Assembly: GCA_963705355.1 (NCBI GenBank)
Contig: OY970070.1
Location: forward strand, 1,798,001 to 1,862,000
Source of the DNA: COMBO-56-21 sp963705355
Lineage (GTDB): Archaea; Thermoplasmatota; Thermoplasmata; UBA10834
Length of the DNA: 64,000 nucleotides
Direction of reading: 5' to 3'
The notes under the pieces: model-generated
What the model saw: the letters and a program-made list of their open reading frames with translations, nothing else
Database searches by the model: none
What the model was told of the DNA's origin: nothing
Shown: positions 51,421 to 59,022 of the stretch, in pieces
How the letters are laid out: each line of letters starts with the position of its first letter
Numbering within the stretch: the first letter of the stretch is position 1
Translations under genes and position numbers: made by a program

Positions 51421-52365
51421 TTACCGACCATTTGTTCTGAGATTCTCCCTGTCCACAACCATCTGGCCTATCGCGTTGAGTATCAGCCCGACAAGGATGA
51501 ACAGGATCCCAAGAGCTGTCAGCATCACCGCCAGTAGGCTTGGGCCGAATGGAAGTGCCTTCACGCTGATGTACTGCTCAATGGAGTATAGCCCGAAAAC
51601 GACTCCAAAGATCGTCATGATGAACCCGCTGACTCCGAAGTACAGCAGCGGGTGCTCCGATCTAATTTCCCTTATTATTGACCCTAGAACCGACATTCCA
51701 TGGGTTCCAGGCTTCAGTGTGGAGGTGTCGAGACCTTCGTATTTAGCGGTAATTGGGACCTCCTCGATCCTCAGTCCACTCTTGACCGCGCTCCTCACCA
51801 TCTCTGACTCTATTCCCATGCCAGTTTGGACGTAATCGAAGGACATCAGCGCGTCCTTCTTGAATGCCCTGTATCCGCTCTGGGAGTCGGTAATCCTCAC
51901 TGGGTTCCCCAGATTGGTCGCATACGTCAGCACGCCTTGACCCATTCGCCGGTATGCAGGTATCAGCTCCTTCGAATGCGCATCCAGGAATCTCGACCCG
52001 ATCACCATGTCCGCCCTTCCGTCAATGATCGGTCTCACGATCTTCGGGATGTCATCAGGATCGTGCTGACCGTCCGAATCCAGACAGACGACCACATCGC
52101 TCCCGTTCAGGGCCGCGGTCGTCAGCCCGATGGACAGCGCGTTCCCCTTGCCCTGGTTCCTGGGGATCCGAATGACCCTGGCGCCAGCATTCATCGCTTG
52201 CAGCGTGGTGCCGTCCTCGCTCCCGTCATCGATTACAAGAACCTCAGCGACATGCTTCCTCGCGCCCTCAACGACCTTCGCTATCGTCTTCTCCTCGTTG
52301 TAAGCGGGGATCACAGCCGTTATCATCGGCCGCTTTTGGGGTGCCTCGGTCATCTCTCTAATCAA
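51421..52365 (-). CDS. Polyprenyl-phosphate glycosyltransferase (DPM1-like GT2)
   Basis: A 314-residue GT2 enzyme with VIPAYNEEKTIAKVVEGA, EVLVIDDGSEDGTTL, PRNQGKGNALSIGL and VVCLDSDGQHDPDDIP (DxD), VIGSRF, QSGYRAFKK. The C terminus adds two hydrophobic helices (ISVKALPFGPSLLAVMLTAL region), as in archaeal dolichyl-phosphate mannose/glucose synthases. It would make a polyprenyl-phosphate sugar that GT-C enzymes, such as the membrane protein divergently transcribed at 52641, use on the outer face. Confidence 0.92.
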   Translation of the reverse strand: MIREMTEAPQKRPMITAVIPAYNEEKTIAKVVEGARKHVAEVLVIDDGSEDGTTLQAMNAGARVIRIPRNQGKGNALSIGLTTAALNGSDVVVCLDSDGQHDPDDIPKIVRPIIDGRADMVIGSRFLDAHSKELIPAYRRMGQGVLTYATNLGNPVRITDSQSGYRAFKKDALMSFDYVQTGMGIESEMVRSAVKSGLRIEEVPITAKYEGLDTSTLKPGTHGMSVLGSIIREIRSEHPLLYFGVSGFIMTIFGVVFGLYSIEQYISVKALPFGPSLLAVMLTALGILFILVGLILNAIGQMVVDRENLRTNGR

Positions 52366-52601
52366 CCTTCGTTAGGATTCTCTCGGAGGAAGGGGCATCA
52401 AGCTCCTTCCATGCCGGTCGAAAACGACCGGCTGACTCCCCCGGGGAATTATCTAATCTGCATTTCATCCTTTAACCTTTTCCCATGTGGATAGCAAATG
52501 ATACCAGACCGTCTTACTGACTCAATGAAAAGATAACCTTCCATCTGGACCTCGTCAGTAGTCAAGTCGACGTCCTTCTGAAGCAATCTCGGTCCGCCAA
52601 C

Positions 52602-52610
52602 CTTTTTACG
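52602..52610 (+). promoter_or_regulatory. TATA-like box for the GT-C-like gene
   Basis: CTTTTTACG lies about 35 nt before the ATG at 52641, predicting a very short leader. It lies in the 275-bp divergent gap to the DPM1-like gene. Confidence 0.45.
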
Positions 52611-52640
52611 CCAGTAAACGGCTACGACGCCTCACTGCAC

Positions 52641-54290
52641 ATGACCTCCAACCCCTCTCCCAAAAACCATCACCGCCTCCTTCTCTTGGCAATGCCAACA
52701 ATCCTCCTCACCGCCTTCCTTGCGCGCTCCCTCTCCCTCCAATGGAGCCCTCTCCCCTACAACATCGACGGACTCAGCGAGCTCAGGGTCAGCCAAGACA
52801 TCCTCTCCTCGCACCACCTCGACTTCCCCGCTCTCACCAACGTAGCCGAGAGCTACGTCTCCGACATGCCCATCCTCGGGCTCCTCTCTGCCTTCTTCTG
52901 TTCGACTCTCGGGATCAATCCAGTCGACTCCTTCCAGCTCCTGGCTGCTATCCTCGGCGCCGTCACCGTTTCCATCTTCTTCCTCATCTTCAGACAGCAC
53001 TGGCCCCTCACTATGAAAGGCTCCGTCGCCTCCGCCCTCTCACTCGCGCTCATCGGCTCCTTCGTCTTCTCCTCCGGCTGCACATGGAAGGAGACCATGG
53101 GCTTCGTCCTCCTCGGCCTCGTGCTCTACGCCTTCCCCCTGAGGCGCTTCCCATCCTACCGCGTCCTGATGACCTCCTCCCTTCTTCTCTTCGTGTTCAC
53201 TCATCATCTCGTCACAATAGCGGGCTATGTGATCGTGACCTTCGCCGTCATATTCGACCTGGCGAACAAGAGGACCATCACTAATCAGCCCGTACTCCCT
53301 CTGACCCGCGACGGTCACTTCGATATCATCACGATCATCACCGCGTGGGGACTCGCGATCCTCTACTACCGCGACATCTCCCTCCCGTACCTGGACTTCC
53401 TTACCCCCTCGACTGACCTCTACCTTTACCTCGCAGTCGCGTTCCTTCTCGTCCTCGTGGGCGTCAGGATGTGTCGCAGGGACCGCCCCATGACCAGGGT
53501 GCCGATAGGACTCGTCGTGCCGGCTGCGGGCGCCCTCCTCATGACCTACAACTATGTGCATCCGATATTCCCAGGCATCCCAGCCCCCTCGGCGCTCATA
53601 GCCGTCCCATTCCTGGCGTACCTGATCCTGGTGGCGCCAGCGTGGACCGGTGCTCAATTCGCGCTCTCCAAGCGCGGGCAGACCAAGAACCTCCTCCTCG
53701 CGATGCTCCTGGGGCCGTTGTCGCTGATCCTGTTCGCCTTCCTTCGCTCGAGCGACGCCACCTCCCAGCTCATAGTCTACCGCACGTTCGACTTCGTGAT
53801 GCCCGCGTTCGCCCTCCTGATAGGCGTGGGATTCGCGATGATCGTCAAGGGGAGGCTCCGGCTCGGAATGGTCGCCGGGGCGTCGCTCGTGATCGTATGC
53901 GCCTCCACGCTTCCCATAGCGTACAGCAGCCAACAGCTGTTCGGCGTGGAGAACCAGACCTACTGGTTCGAGTACGATGCCGTCCAATGGTTCTCGGAAC
54001 ACGGCGTGCAGGGGGACGCCTCCGACCAGAGGCTGTCCGAGACGGGGGCGAGGCTGTTCGATCTGAACGGATCTAGGGACTTGCCGTACGATCTCCGGGA
54101 GGGCGTCGCCCTGAATGGCTCGAGCTTCTATGTGTTCGAGACTGACTGGAACACATCCGGGGCCCAGGAATTCCCGTTTGGAGTTGTCCTTGTTGACTCA
54201 GCCAAGACAGCAGGGGCCCTCAACGAGTCGAGCGTGTTCTACGTTGGCGGACCAATGGAGAACCAAATCGTCGGATTCAGAACGAGATGA
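52641..54290 (+). CDS. GT-C-like multi-spanning membrane protein
   Basis: A 549-residue protein with about 12 hydrophobic helices and a C-terminal extracytoplasmic domain of about 115 residues after YSSQQLFGVENQTYWFEYDA. The first outer loop (SPLPYNIDGLSELRVSQDIL) carries an acidic residue as in GT-C transferases. It may transfer a sugar from polyprenyl-phosphate made by the DPM1-like enzyme. Codon use is strikingly rich in C-ending codons. Its 3' end recurs three times downstream (56309-56719, 57604-57862, 58695-58802), each copy after an inserted cassette. Confidence 0.78.
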   Translation: MTSNPSPKNHHRLLLLAMPTILLTAFLARSLSLQWSPLPYNIDGLSELRVSQDILSSHHLDFPALTNVAESYVSDMPILGLLSAFFCSTLGINPVDSFQLLAAILGAVTVSIFFLIFRQHWPLTMKGSVASALSLALIGSFVFSSGCTWKETMGFVLLGLVLYAFPLRRFPSYRVLMTSSLLLFVFTHHLVTIAGYVIVTFAVIFDLANKRTITNQPVLPLTRDGHFDIITIITAWGLAILYYRDISLPYLDFLTPSTDLYLYLAVAFLLVLVGVRMCRRDRPMTRVPIGLVVPAAGALLMTYNYVHPIFPGIPAPSALIAVPFLAYLILVAPAWTGAQFALSKRGQTKNLLLAMLLGPLSLILFAFLRSSDATSQLIVYRTFDFVMPAFALLIGVGFAMIVKGRLRLGMVAGASLVIVCASTLPIAYSSQQLFGVENQTYWFEYDAVQWFSEHGVQGDASDQRLSETGARLFDLNGSRDLPYDLREGVALNGSSFYVFETDWNTSGAQEFPFGVVLVDSAKTAGALNESSVFYVGGPMENQIVGFRTR

Positions 54291-54335
54291 TTTGGGCCGC
54301 CTCCCGGTTGTCAGAGGGAAGGATTTTAGTATCAT

Positions 54336-55433
54336 ATGCGTTATTTAGCAACTGTTAAAAACATGAATACTATCGAAAAAGCTCCATCGAACGAACGCGA
54401 GACTCTCCACCGGCTCGTCTCAGAGTTGCCGCGACTGCTTGAGGGTCTGGAGATCGTGAAAGCTGAGGTTCAGCCGAGGGCAAGAGGAGGAGTTCAGTCC
54501 GACCTGTTCATTGATGTTCGACTCGGAAGGCAGTCAAAGAAGCTTGTGGTGGAAGTGAAGACCCTGGGCGAACCTCGCTTCGCAGCGCAAGCCATCGCGC
54601 AGCTCAGCCAGTCCGTGCAGTCGGTCAGCAACGGTTATCCCGTTTTCGCCGCGAGATATGTCGGCGAAACCACCCGGCAACTCTGCAGAGCAGCGGGCGT
54701 GGGTTACTTTGACCTCCTTGGCAACATCTATCTCAGGTTCGGGGGCGTCCTAATCGATCGCTTGGCGCAAGGGTCGTTCGAGGCCGAACGGCGAGGGCTG
54801 AAGCAGTTGTTTGCCCCCAAGGCCACTCGCGTCAGCCGCACACTGCTCCTCGACCCGAAGCGGCCCGCGCGAATCACCGATCTCGCCAGAGAATGTTCGA
54901 TGAGCCCCGCTGGAGTGTTTTGGGTGGTGCGGCTCCTTGAGGACATGGGATTCGTCGAGCGCGACTCATCCAAGCGAGTGGTGTTCGTCAAGCCGAAGGA
55001 GCTCCTGGACGCGTGGGCGTCGTCATGGAGCATGGACAAGAACGCTACTACCAGCTACTTCTCGTTCGAGAGGACGCCTGAGGCTCTCATGAAGAAGGTG
55101 GTGTCAGTTTCGAAGCGGAAGAACCTGTCCTATGCGTTCACCCTCATGGCGGGGGCGTCATTCGTCGCGCCCTTTGTCCGTTTCCAGGATGTCTGGCTGT
55201 ATTTCGATGGAGAAGAGGACGCCTGGACCGAGGCGTTGGACCTGAAGCCCGTGGACGGGGGTGGGAACATCGTCCTCGTGAGACCGTATGACGAGGGAGT
55301 GTTCACGGGATTGCAGGTAGTCGAAGGTGTTAATGTCGTGAGCAATGTCCAGCTCTACGTGGACCTCTACAATTTTCCTGCGCGCGGGAGAGAGCAGGCG
55401 GAGTTCCTGAGAGAGCGGAAGATAGGGTTCTAG
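54336..55433 (+). CDS. AbiEi-like antitoxin/regulator with nuclease-like N-terminal domain
   Basis: A 365-residue protein. The N-terminal domain carries a PD-(D/E)xK-like core (SDLFIDVRLG, then KKLVVEVKTLG), the centre a winged-helix segment (RITDLARECSMSPAGVFWVV) and the C-terminal half a YxYxF-type AbiEi-like domain. It directly precedes an AbiEii-like nucleotidyltransferase, as in type IV toxin-antitoxin pairs where this gene is the antitoxin. Whether the endonuclease-like core is active is unknown. Starts at 54336 or ATG 54363; the second lacks the odd MRYLATVKN leader. Confidence 0.75.
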   Translation: MRYLATVKNMNTIEKAPSNERETLHRLVSELPRLLEGLEIVKAEVQPRARGGVQSDLFIDVRLGRQSKKLVVEVKTLGEPRFAAQAIAQLSQSVQSVSNGYPVFAARYVGETTRQLCRAAGVGYFDLLGNIYLRFGGVLIDRLAQGSFEAERRGLKQLFAPKATRVSRTLLLDPKRPARITDLARECSMSPAGVFWVVRLLEDMGFVERDSSKRVVFVKPKELLDAWASSWSMDKNATTSYFSFERTPEALMKKVVSVSKRKNLSYAFTLMAGASFVAPFVRFQDVWLYFDGEEDAWTEALDLKPVDGGGNIVLVRPYDEGVFTGLQVVEGVNVVSNVQLYVDLYNFPARGREQAEFLRERKIGF

Positions 55434-55442
55434 GAGAGTTCG

Positions 55443-56291
55443 ATGAAGCGAGTCGAAAGTAGCTATTCGCGTCCGATCGTCGAGGCATCTCGGTCCGCTC
55501 TTCTGGAGCTCTCCATAGGCCTGCGATCCTATGCAGATGCGCTGGTTCTCGTGGGCGGTTGGGTTCCCTACTTCCTGTTGCGCGACCACAAAGCATCCGA
55601 CAGCGAATTCGAACATGTCGGCTCGATCGACATTGATCTCGTGGTCGACCCTGACAAAATCGGCGCGGACGAGTATGCGACCATCGTTGAAACGATTACA
55701 GACATGGGATGGAAGCCTTTTGAGTCGCGCCAATTCAGTTTCACCAGACAGGTGATCTCGTCGGTTGATGGAAGGTTGTATGCCATCTCGGTGGACTTTC
55801 TCGCGGCAGACCCAGATAGACTCACTGGTCGAGGCCGCCACAGGAAGGTCCAGCAGGATCTCAATGCCAGGATCATGCGGGGCGCGCCCCTTGCCCTTGC
55901 ACATCAGTGCGGGACATCGATCGACGCACGATTGCCGAACGGCGGAAGGGCCGAAGCTGAAATACATATGGCTGATGTCGTCGGGTGCATCGCGATGAAG
56001 GGACTTGCCCTGGGAGGGCGCCTGGTCGAGAGGGATGCCTACGATATCTGTGCGGTGCTGGACAATATTGAGGGGGGCCCTGCCAACGTAGCATCTGCGT
56101 TTAGGCCTTTCGTGAGAGACCCGCTTGTGGGCGAGTCAATCGAGAACATCAGAAAGATGTTCCTCGGCTCCGAGTCTGCAGGTGCGCTCCTCGTCGCTGG
56201 TTTCTTCTCGGGGGAGAGGGGCTCTGCGCGCGATCGCCGCGCACTCCGAGCAAGCAGGCTTGTTGCCGCCTTCATTGAGGCCCTGGGATAG
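55443..56291 (+). CDS. AbiEii-like nucleotidyltransferase (putative toxin)
   Basis: A 282-residue nucleotidyltransferase-fold protein. LVLVGGWVPYFLL contains the GG(W/S) loop and SIDIDLVVD the paired aspartates of the Pol-beta superfamily, followed by VDFLAAD. It begins 9 nt after the upstream regulator. In type IV systems such a protein blocks growth by modifying tRNA or proteins, counteracted by its partner; here that is inference from family and order. It is followed 17 nt later by an orphan tail of the GT-C-like gene. Confidence 0.82.
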   Translation: MKRVESSYSRPIVEASRSALLELSIGLRSYADALVLVGGWVPYFLLRDHKASDSEFEHVGSIDIDLVVDPDKIGADEYATIVETITDMGWKPFESRQFSFTRQVISSVDGRLYAISVDFLAADPDRLTGRGRHRKVQQDLNARIMRGAPLALAHQCGTSIDARLPNGGRAEAEIHMADVVGCIAMKGLALGGRLVERDAYDICAVLDNIEGGPANVASAFRPFVRDPLVGESIENIRKMFLGSESAGALLVAGFFSGERGSARDRRALRASRLVAAFIEALG

Positions 56292-56308
56292 CTGCGTCGC
56301 AATCTCTC

Positions 56309-56719
56309 TGCGTCGTCCCTAGGCGTACGCCCTCCATGCTCTCCATAGCGTACAGAAGCCGAGAGCTCTTCGGCGTGGAGAACCAGACCTACTGGTTCGA
56401 GTACGACGCCGTCCAATGGTTCTCGGAGCACGGCGTCGAGAGCTACGCCTCCGACCAGAGGCTGTCCGAGACGGGCGCGAGACTGTTCGATCTGAACGGG
56501 AGCAGGGGGCTTCCGTACGACCTCAGGGAGGGGATTGATTTGAACTCATCATCCATCTTTGTCCTGGAGACCAACTGGAACTCGACCGGCGCACAGGAGT
56601 TCCCGTTTGGAGTTGTCCTTGTTGGCTCAGCCAAGATAGTGGGGGCTCTCAACGAGTCGAGCGTGTTTTACATCGGCGGACCAGTAGAAAACCAAATCGT
56701 AGGATTCCGGACGAGATGA
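56309..56719 (+). pseudogene. Orphan 3' end of the GT-C-like gene, copy A
   Basis: A frame from about 56309 to TGA 56719 is nearly identical to the C-terminal 130 residues of the protein at 52641-54290: LFGVENQTYWFEYDAVQWF, SDQRLSETGARLFDLNGSRG, GAQEFPFGVVLV and GGPVENQIVGFRTR. The rest of the gene (transmembrane part) is missing. It has the natural stop and lies directly after the toxin-antitoxin pair. Confidence 0.88.
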
Positions 56720-56740
56720 TTTCGGAAGACTGATTCCGCG

Positions 56741-56756
56741 CGAAAGTCTTATTAGA
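56741..56756 (+). promoter_or_regulatory. Promoter-like element before structured RNA, copy 1
   Basis: CGAAAGTCTTATTAGA, a BRE/TATA-like sequence, is conserved exactly in copy 2 at 58824-58839. In both, the box centre lies about 27 nt before the predicted RNA 5' end, although the flanking bases differ. Confidence 0.5.
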
Positions 56757-56777
56757 GCGCGCGTGGATTGATTCGCC

Positions 56778-56845
56778 GCAGGTAAGTCCTGGCCGGTAGA
56801 TATGTGCCCTGAGGCGCATTGGCCAAGAATCCGACCAGGGTCTGC
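56778..56845 (+). ncRNA. Predicted structured RNA, copy 1
   Basis: A 68-nt hairpin: GCAG/CTGC at the base, CCTGGCCGG (56789-56797 region) against CCGACCAGG, and an apical hairpin TGTGCC-ctga-GGCGCA. Copy 2 (58861-58927) keeps all three helices and closes them better (CCTGGCTGG/CCGGCCAGG; TGCGCC/GGCGCA), while loop bases differ. Preservation of pairing despite change suggests a functional RNA or a bidirectional terminator between two convergent 3' ends. Family not recognised. Confidence 0.5.
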
Positions 56846-56860
56846 ACATTTCTCACTGCA

Positions 56861-57511
56861 CTAGAAGACGAGCACCTTCTCTTGCACCATGAGGGGGACG
56901 ATGATACTTCGGTAGCTCTCATCCCCGCGTTCATGGCTCCTTTGAATCGCTCCCGCGATGAAATCCGCGACCTGCAGCCCTCCTGAGTTCCGCGAATCCA
57001 ACCTGGACACTCGGATTTCAGGTGGTATGCATCTCATCGCGTCGTATTCTCTCTTGATCTGAGCGACCATCCGCGAGTCGGGCGAGTGACCGGTAACCTT
57101 GGTCATGGGCCGCGAGTCAAACACCACAGACAAGTCCCCAGCGGCCCTCCCAAGATGCGCAATCTCAATTGCCAGCTGCGCGCACACCTGATCGTAGAAG
57201 TCCGCTTGCCCTCCTCTGCGCCCCCTGGATGTCGCCGTCTTCTTCACAACGATGCTGACCGCTCGCACTCTTCCTGAATGGCTCACCATTTCAAGAAAGG
57301 CTCTTCTTACCCTCGGGCTGGAAGCATGGAACTTCAGCTCAGGAACCTGGCGTTGTCTTTTCATGAGAAGGGTTCTCCGGACCTTCTTGGGAATTCGTTC
57401 CAGGACCAGAGGCGCTTCCGTCGCCACTGCCACTAGCGTCAGATGCTTCGAAGACCGGTCGCTGAATCCCACGTCTCCCGATTCATCCACGAACACAGTG
57501 AGTTTGCGCAC
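56861..57511 (-). CDS. DUF3800 protein
   Basis: A 216-residue DUF3800 protein, thought to have an RNase H-like fold. The N-terminal strand is LTVFVDESGDVGFSD with the conserved Asp-Glu; further conserved points are SVVFDSRPM and LDSRNSGGLQVADFIAGA with a late Asp. Such proteins are common in mobile and defence regions, but function is unproven. Start is GTG at 57511. Its 3' end abuts the structured RNA. A second, distant copy (57912) faces the other way. Confidence 0.85.
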   Translation of the reverse strand: MRKLTVFVDESGDVGFSDRSSKHLTLVAVATEAPLVLERIPKKVRRTLLMKRQRQVPELKFHASSPRVRRAFLEMVSHSGRVRAVSIVVKKTATSRGRRGGQADFYDQVCAQLAIEIAHLGRAAGDLSVVFDSRPMTKVTGHSPDSRMVAQIKREYDAMRCIPPEIRVSRLDSRNSGGLQVADFIAGAIQRSHERGDESYRSIIVPLMVQEKVLVF

Positions 57512-57603
57512 AGCCAGGAGTCCGGGCCAATGGCAAAATCAGTTGTCACTACATGTATGCTCACATTGCACGATATTACCTCTGAAGATGTGCTCCGGTC
57601 CAT

Positions 57604-57862
57604 CGAAGAGACGGGCGCGAGGCTGTTCGATTTGAACGGGAGCAGAGGACTGCCGTACGACCTCAGAGAGGGGATCGCGCTGAACAAGTCGAGCTTCTTC
57701 GTGCTGGAGCGTTGCTGGAGCATGGACGGAGCGCAGGAGTTCCCGTTCGGCGTGGTCGTCGTTTCAAACGAGACGATATCGCGAGAACTGAACTCGTTAA
57801 GCGTCGTCTACATCGGCGGGCCTGTCGACTGCCAATTGGCGCTTTTCTGGACCATGCCATGA
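57604..57862 (+). pseudogene. Orphan 3' end of the GT-C-like gene, copy B
   Basis: From about 57604, EETGARLFDLNGSRGLPYDL, GAQEFPFGVVVV and SVVYIGGPVDCQLALFW match the last 85 residues of the protein at 52641, more diverged than copy A and with an altered terminus (TMP instead of RTR). It lies between the two DUF3800 genes, 92 nt from the start of the first and 49 nt before the second. Confidence 0.85.
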
Positions 57863-57911
57863 GCACTACATGCAGCCAGAAGCGTGAAGGGACATTTCGA
57901 ACATCCTCATC

Positions 57912-58550
57912 TTGTTGTACGACAATGTCGATGTCTTCCTTGACGAGAGCGGAGACTTGGGCTTCTCCCTCCCCAGTTCGAGGCATTTCGTCGTCGTTGC
58001 CCTCGCCAGCCCAGAGCCAAAGGAGTTGTCGCGTGTCCTGAAGAGGGCTCGTCGCCGGCTGTATTCGTCCGGCAAGATGACTCCGGAGTTCAAGTTCAAG
58101 AGCAGCCCAGAGCACGTGAGAAGGCTGATCCTGAGGGGCGTGGCGGGAACCAGCACTCGAGTGGCGTGGAGCGGAATCGCAAAACATAACGTCTTGGCTG
58201 AGCTGGGAGAAGACAAGGACGAGCTTTATCTGCGCGTCTGCTCAAACGCTCTTGCCGGGCTTATGAGTCGAACACATGCGAAGCGAGTTCACATCGTCCT
58301 TGACAAGCGGTCTGGTAGACGTTCACTGCGAAGGCATTTCGAGGAGCATCTGCTAGATGTCGTGGGCAGCTATCACGGTGGCTACTTCGCCCCATCTACC
58401 TCAGTCAGCCATATGGATTCGGTGAATTCAGCTGGGGTCCAAGTGGCGGATATCGTAGCGGGTGCAGTCTTCCGGAGCTTAGAACACTCTGACAATTCCT
58501 ACCTCAACCTCATCACGGGCAACGTTGTGTACGGCAGACTGCACAGGTGA
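57912..58550 (+). CDS. DUF3800 protein
   Basis: A 212-residue DUF3800 protein with NVDVFLDESGDLGFSLPSSR, HIVLDKRSGRRSLRRHFEEH and MDSVNSAGVQVADIVAGA, sharing the acidic motif and late VAD of its neighbour but only moderately similar. TTG at 57912 (or 57915) begins the frame. Predicted RNase H-like, possibly a nuclease; unknown role. It is followed by a hairpin and T-run (58561-58578). Confidence 0.85.
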   Translation: MLYDNVDVFLDESGDLGFSLPSSRHFVVVALASPEPKELSRVLKRARRRLYSSGKMTPEFKFKSSPEHVRRLILRGVAGTSTRVAWSGIAKHNVLAELGEDKDELYLRVCSNALAGLMSRTHAKRVHIVLDKRSGRRSLRRHFEEHLLDVVGSYHGGYFAPSTSVSHMDSVNSAGVQVADIVAGAVFRSLEHSDNSYLNLITGNVVYGRLHR

Positions 58551-58560
58551 GAAAGCTGCG

Positions 58561-58578
58561 GCCCCCAGGGGGATTTTT
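58561..58578 (+). terminator. Hairpin plus T-run after DUF3800 gene
   Basis: GCCCCCAGGGGG, a tight GC hairpin, followed by ATTTTT, about 10 nt after the stop of the DUF3800 gene. Confidence 0.45.
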
Positions 58579-58694
58579 GGCCGGGTCCGCCAAACGGCAA
58601 ACCATCTACCCCCCGGGACTTACCCGCGACAAGTCATACTCGCGCGTCAGACATAAAGGTTGCGTGTGGATGTAGCGCAGAAGTTACTGCTCGG

Positions 58695-58802
58695 GTGGTT
58701 GAGGTGGACACGAGCAAGATAGCGTCCGCACTCATCGAATCGAGCGTGTTCTATGTCGGCGGACCGTTGGGCAATCAATTCGTTGGATTCAGGACGGAAT
58801 GA
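58695..58802 (+). pseudogene. Orphan 3' end of the GT-C-like gene, copy C
   Basis: Frame VVEVDTSKIASALIESSVF then YVGGPLGNQFVGFRTE and stop at 58800-58802 matches the last 35 residues of the 52641 protein. It is the shortest of the three orphan tails. It is followed by the conserved promoter-like element and RNA copy 2. Confidence 0.83.
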
Positions 58803-58823
58803 TCTCGGGAAACTACTTCCACA

Positions 58824-58839
58824 CGAAAGTCTTATTAGA
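58824..58839 (+). promoter_or_regulatory. Promoter-like element before structured RNA, copy 2
   Basis: Same CGAAAGTCTTATTAGA as at 56741, in the same position relative to the RNA and to the orphan tail. Confidence 0.5.
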
Positions 58840-58860
58840 AACCGGGAGGATAGGTTGATT

Positions 58861-58927
58861 GCAGGTAAGTCCTGGCTGGTCAGGGTGCGCCCTGAGGCGC
58901 ATGAGTAATAATCCGGCCAGGGTCTGC
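58861..58927 (+). ncRNA. Predicted structured RNA, copy 2
   Basis: Counterpart of 56778-56845. GCAGGTAAGTCCTGGCTGG starts the 5' strand; CCGGCCAGG then CTGC closes it; TGCGCC-CTGA-GGCGCA is the apical hairpin. It lies between the tail of the GT-C-like gene and a remnant DUF3800 3' end, exactly as copy 1 does. Confidence 0.5.
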
Positions 58928-58936
58928 ACTTCTCTT

Positions 58937-59022
58937 TCAGCTGAAGACGAGCCGTTTCTTCTGTATAGCAGAAAAGGATGAACGCGAAGTGTCTCTGGTG
59001 GGCCTTCTTCGGTAGCTGCCTA
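58937..59022 (-). pseudogene. Remnant 3' end of a DUF3800 gene
   Basis: On the minus strand, GSYRRRPTRD then AIQKKRLVFS and a TGA at 58937-58939 parallel the C terminus of the DUF3800 protein at 56861 (ESYRSIIVPL, VQEKVLVF) with an insertion. Only about 27 codons remain before the giant surface gene's stop. The similarity is short, so the call is tentative. Confidence 0.5.

Noticed and set aside
53040..54002. 320-codon minus-strand open frame
   Set aside because: Antisense shadow of the GT-C-like gene, extremely rich in Glu/Arg/His with no recognisable protein.
56778..56845. tRNA or tRNA-derived attachment site
   Set aside because: The fold is a single long hairpin without D, anticodon and T arms or a usual acceptor stem.
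57443..57862. 139-residue gene on the plus strand
   Set aside because: The first part is antisense to DUF3800 and the rest is the orphan tail of the GT-C-like gene.
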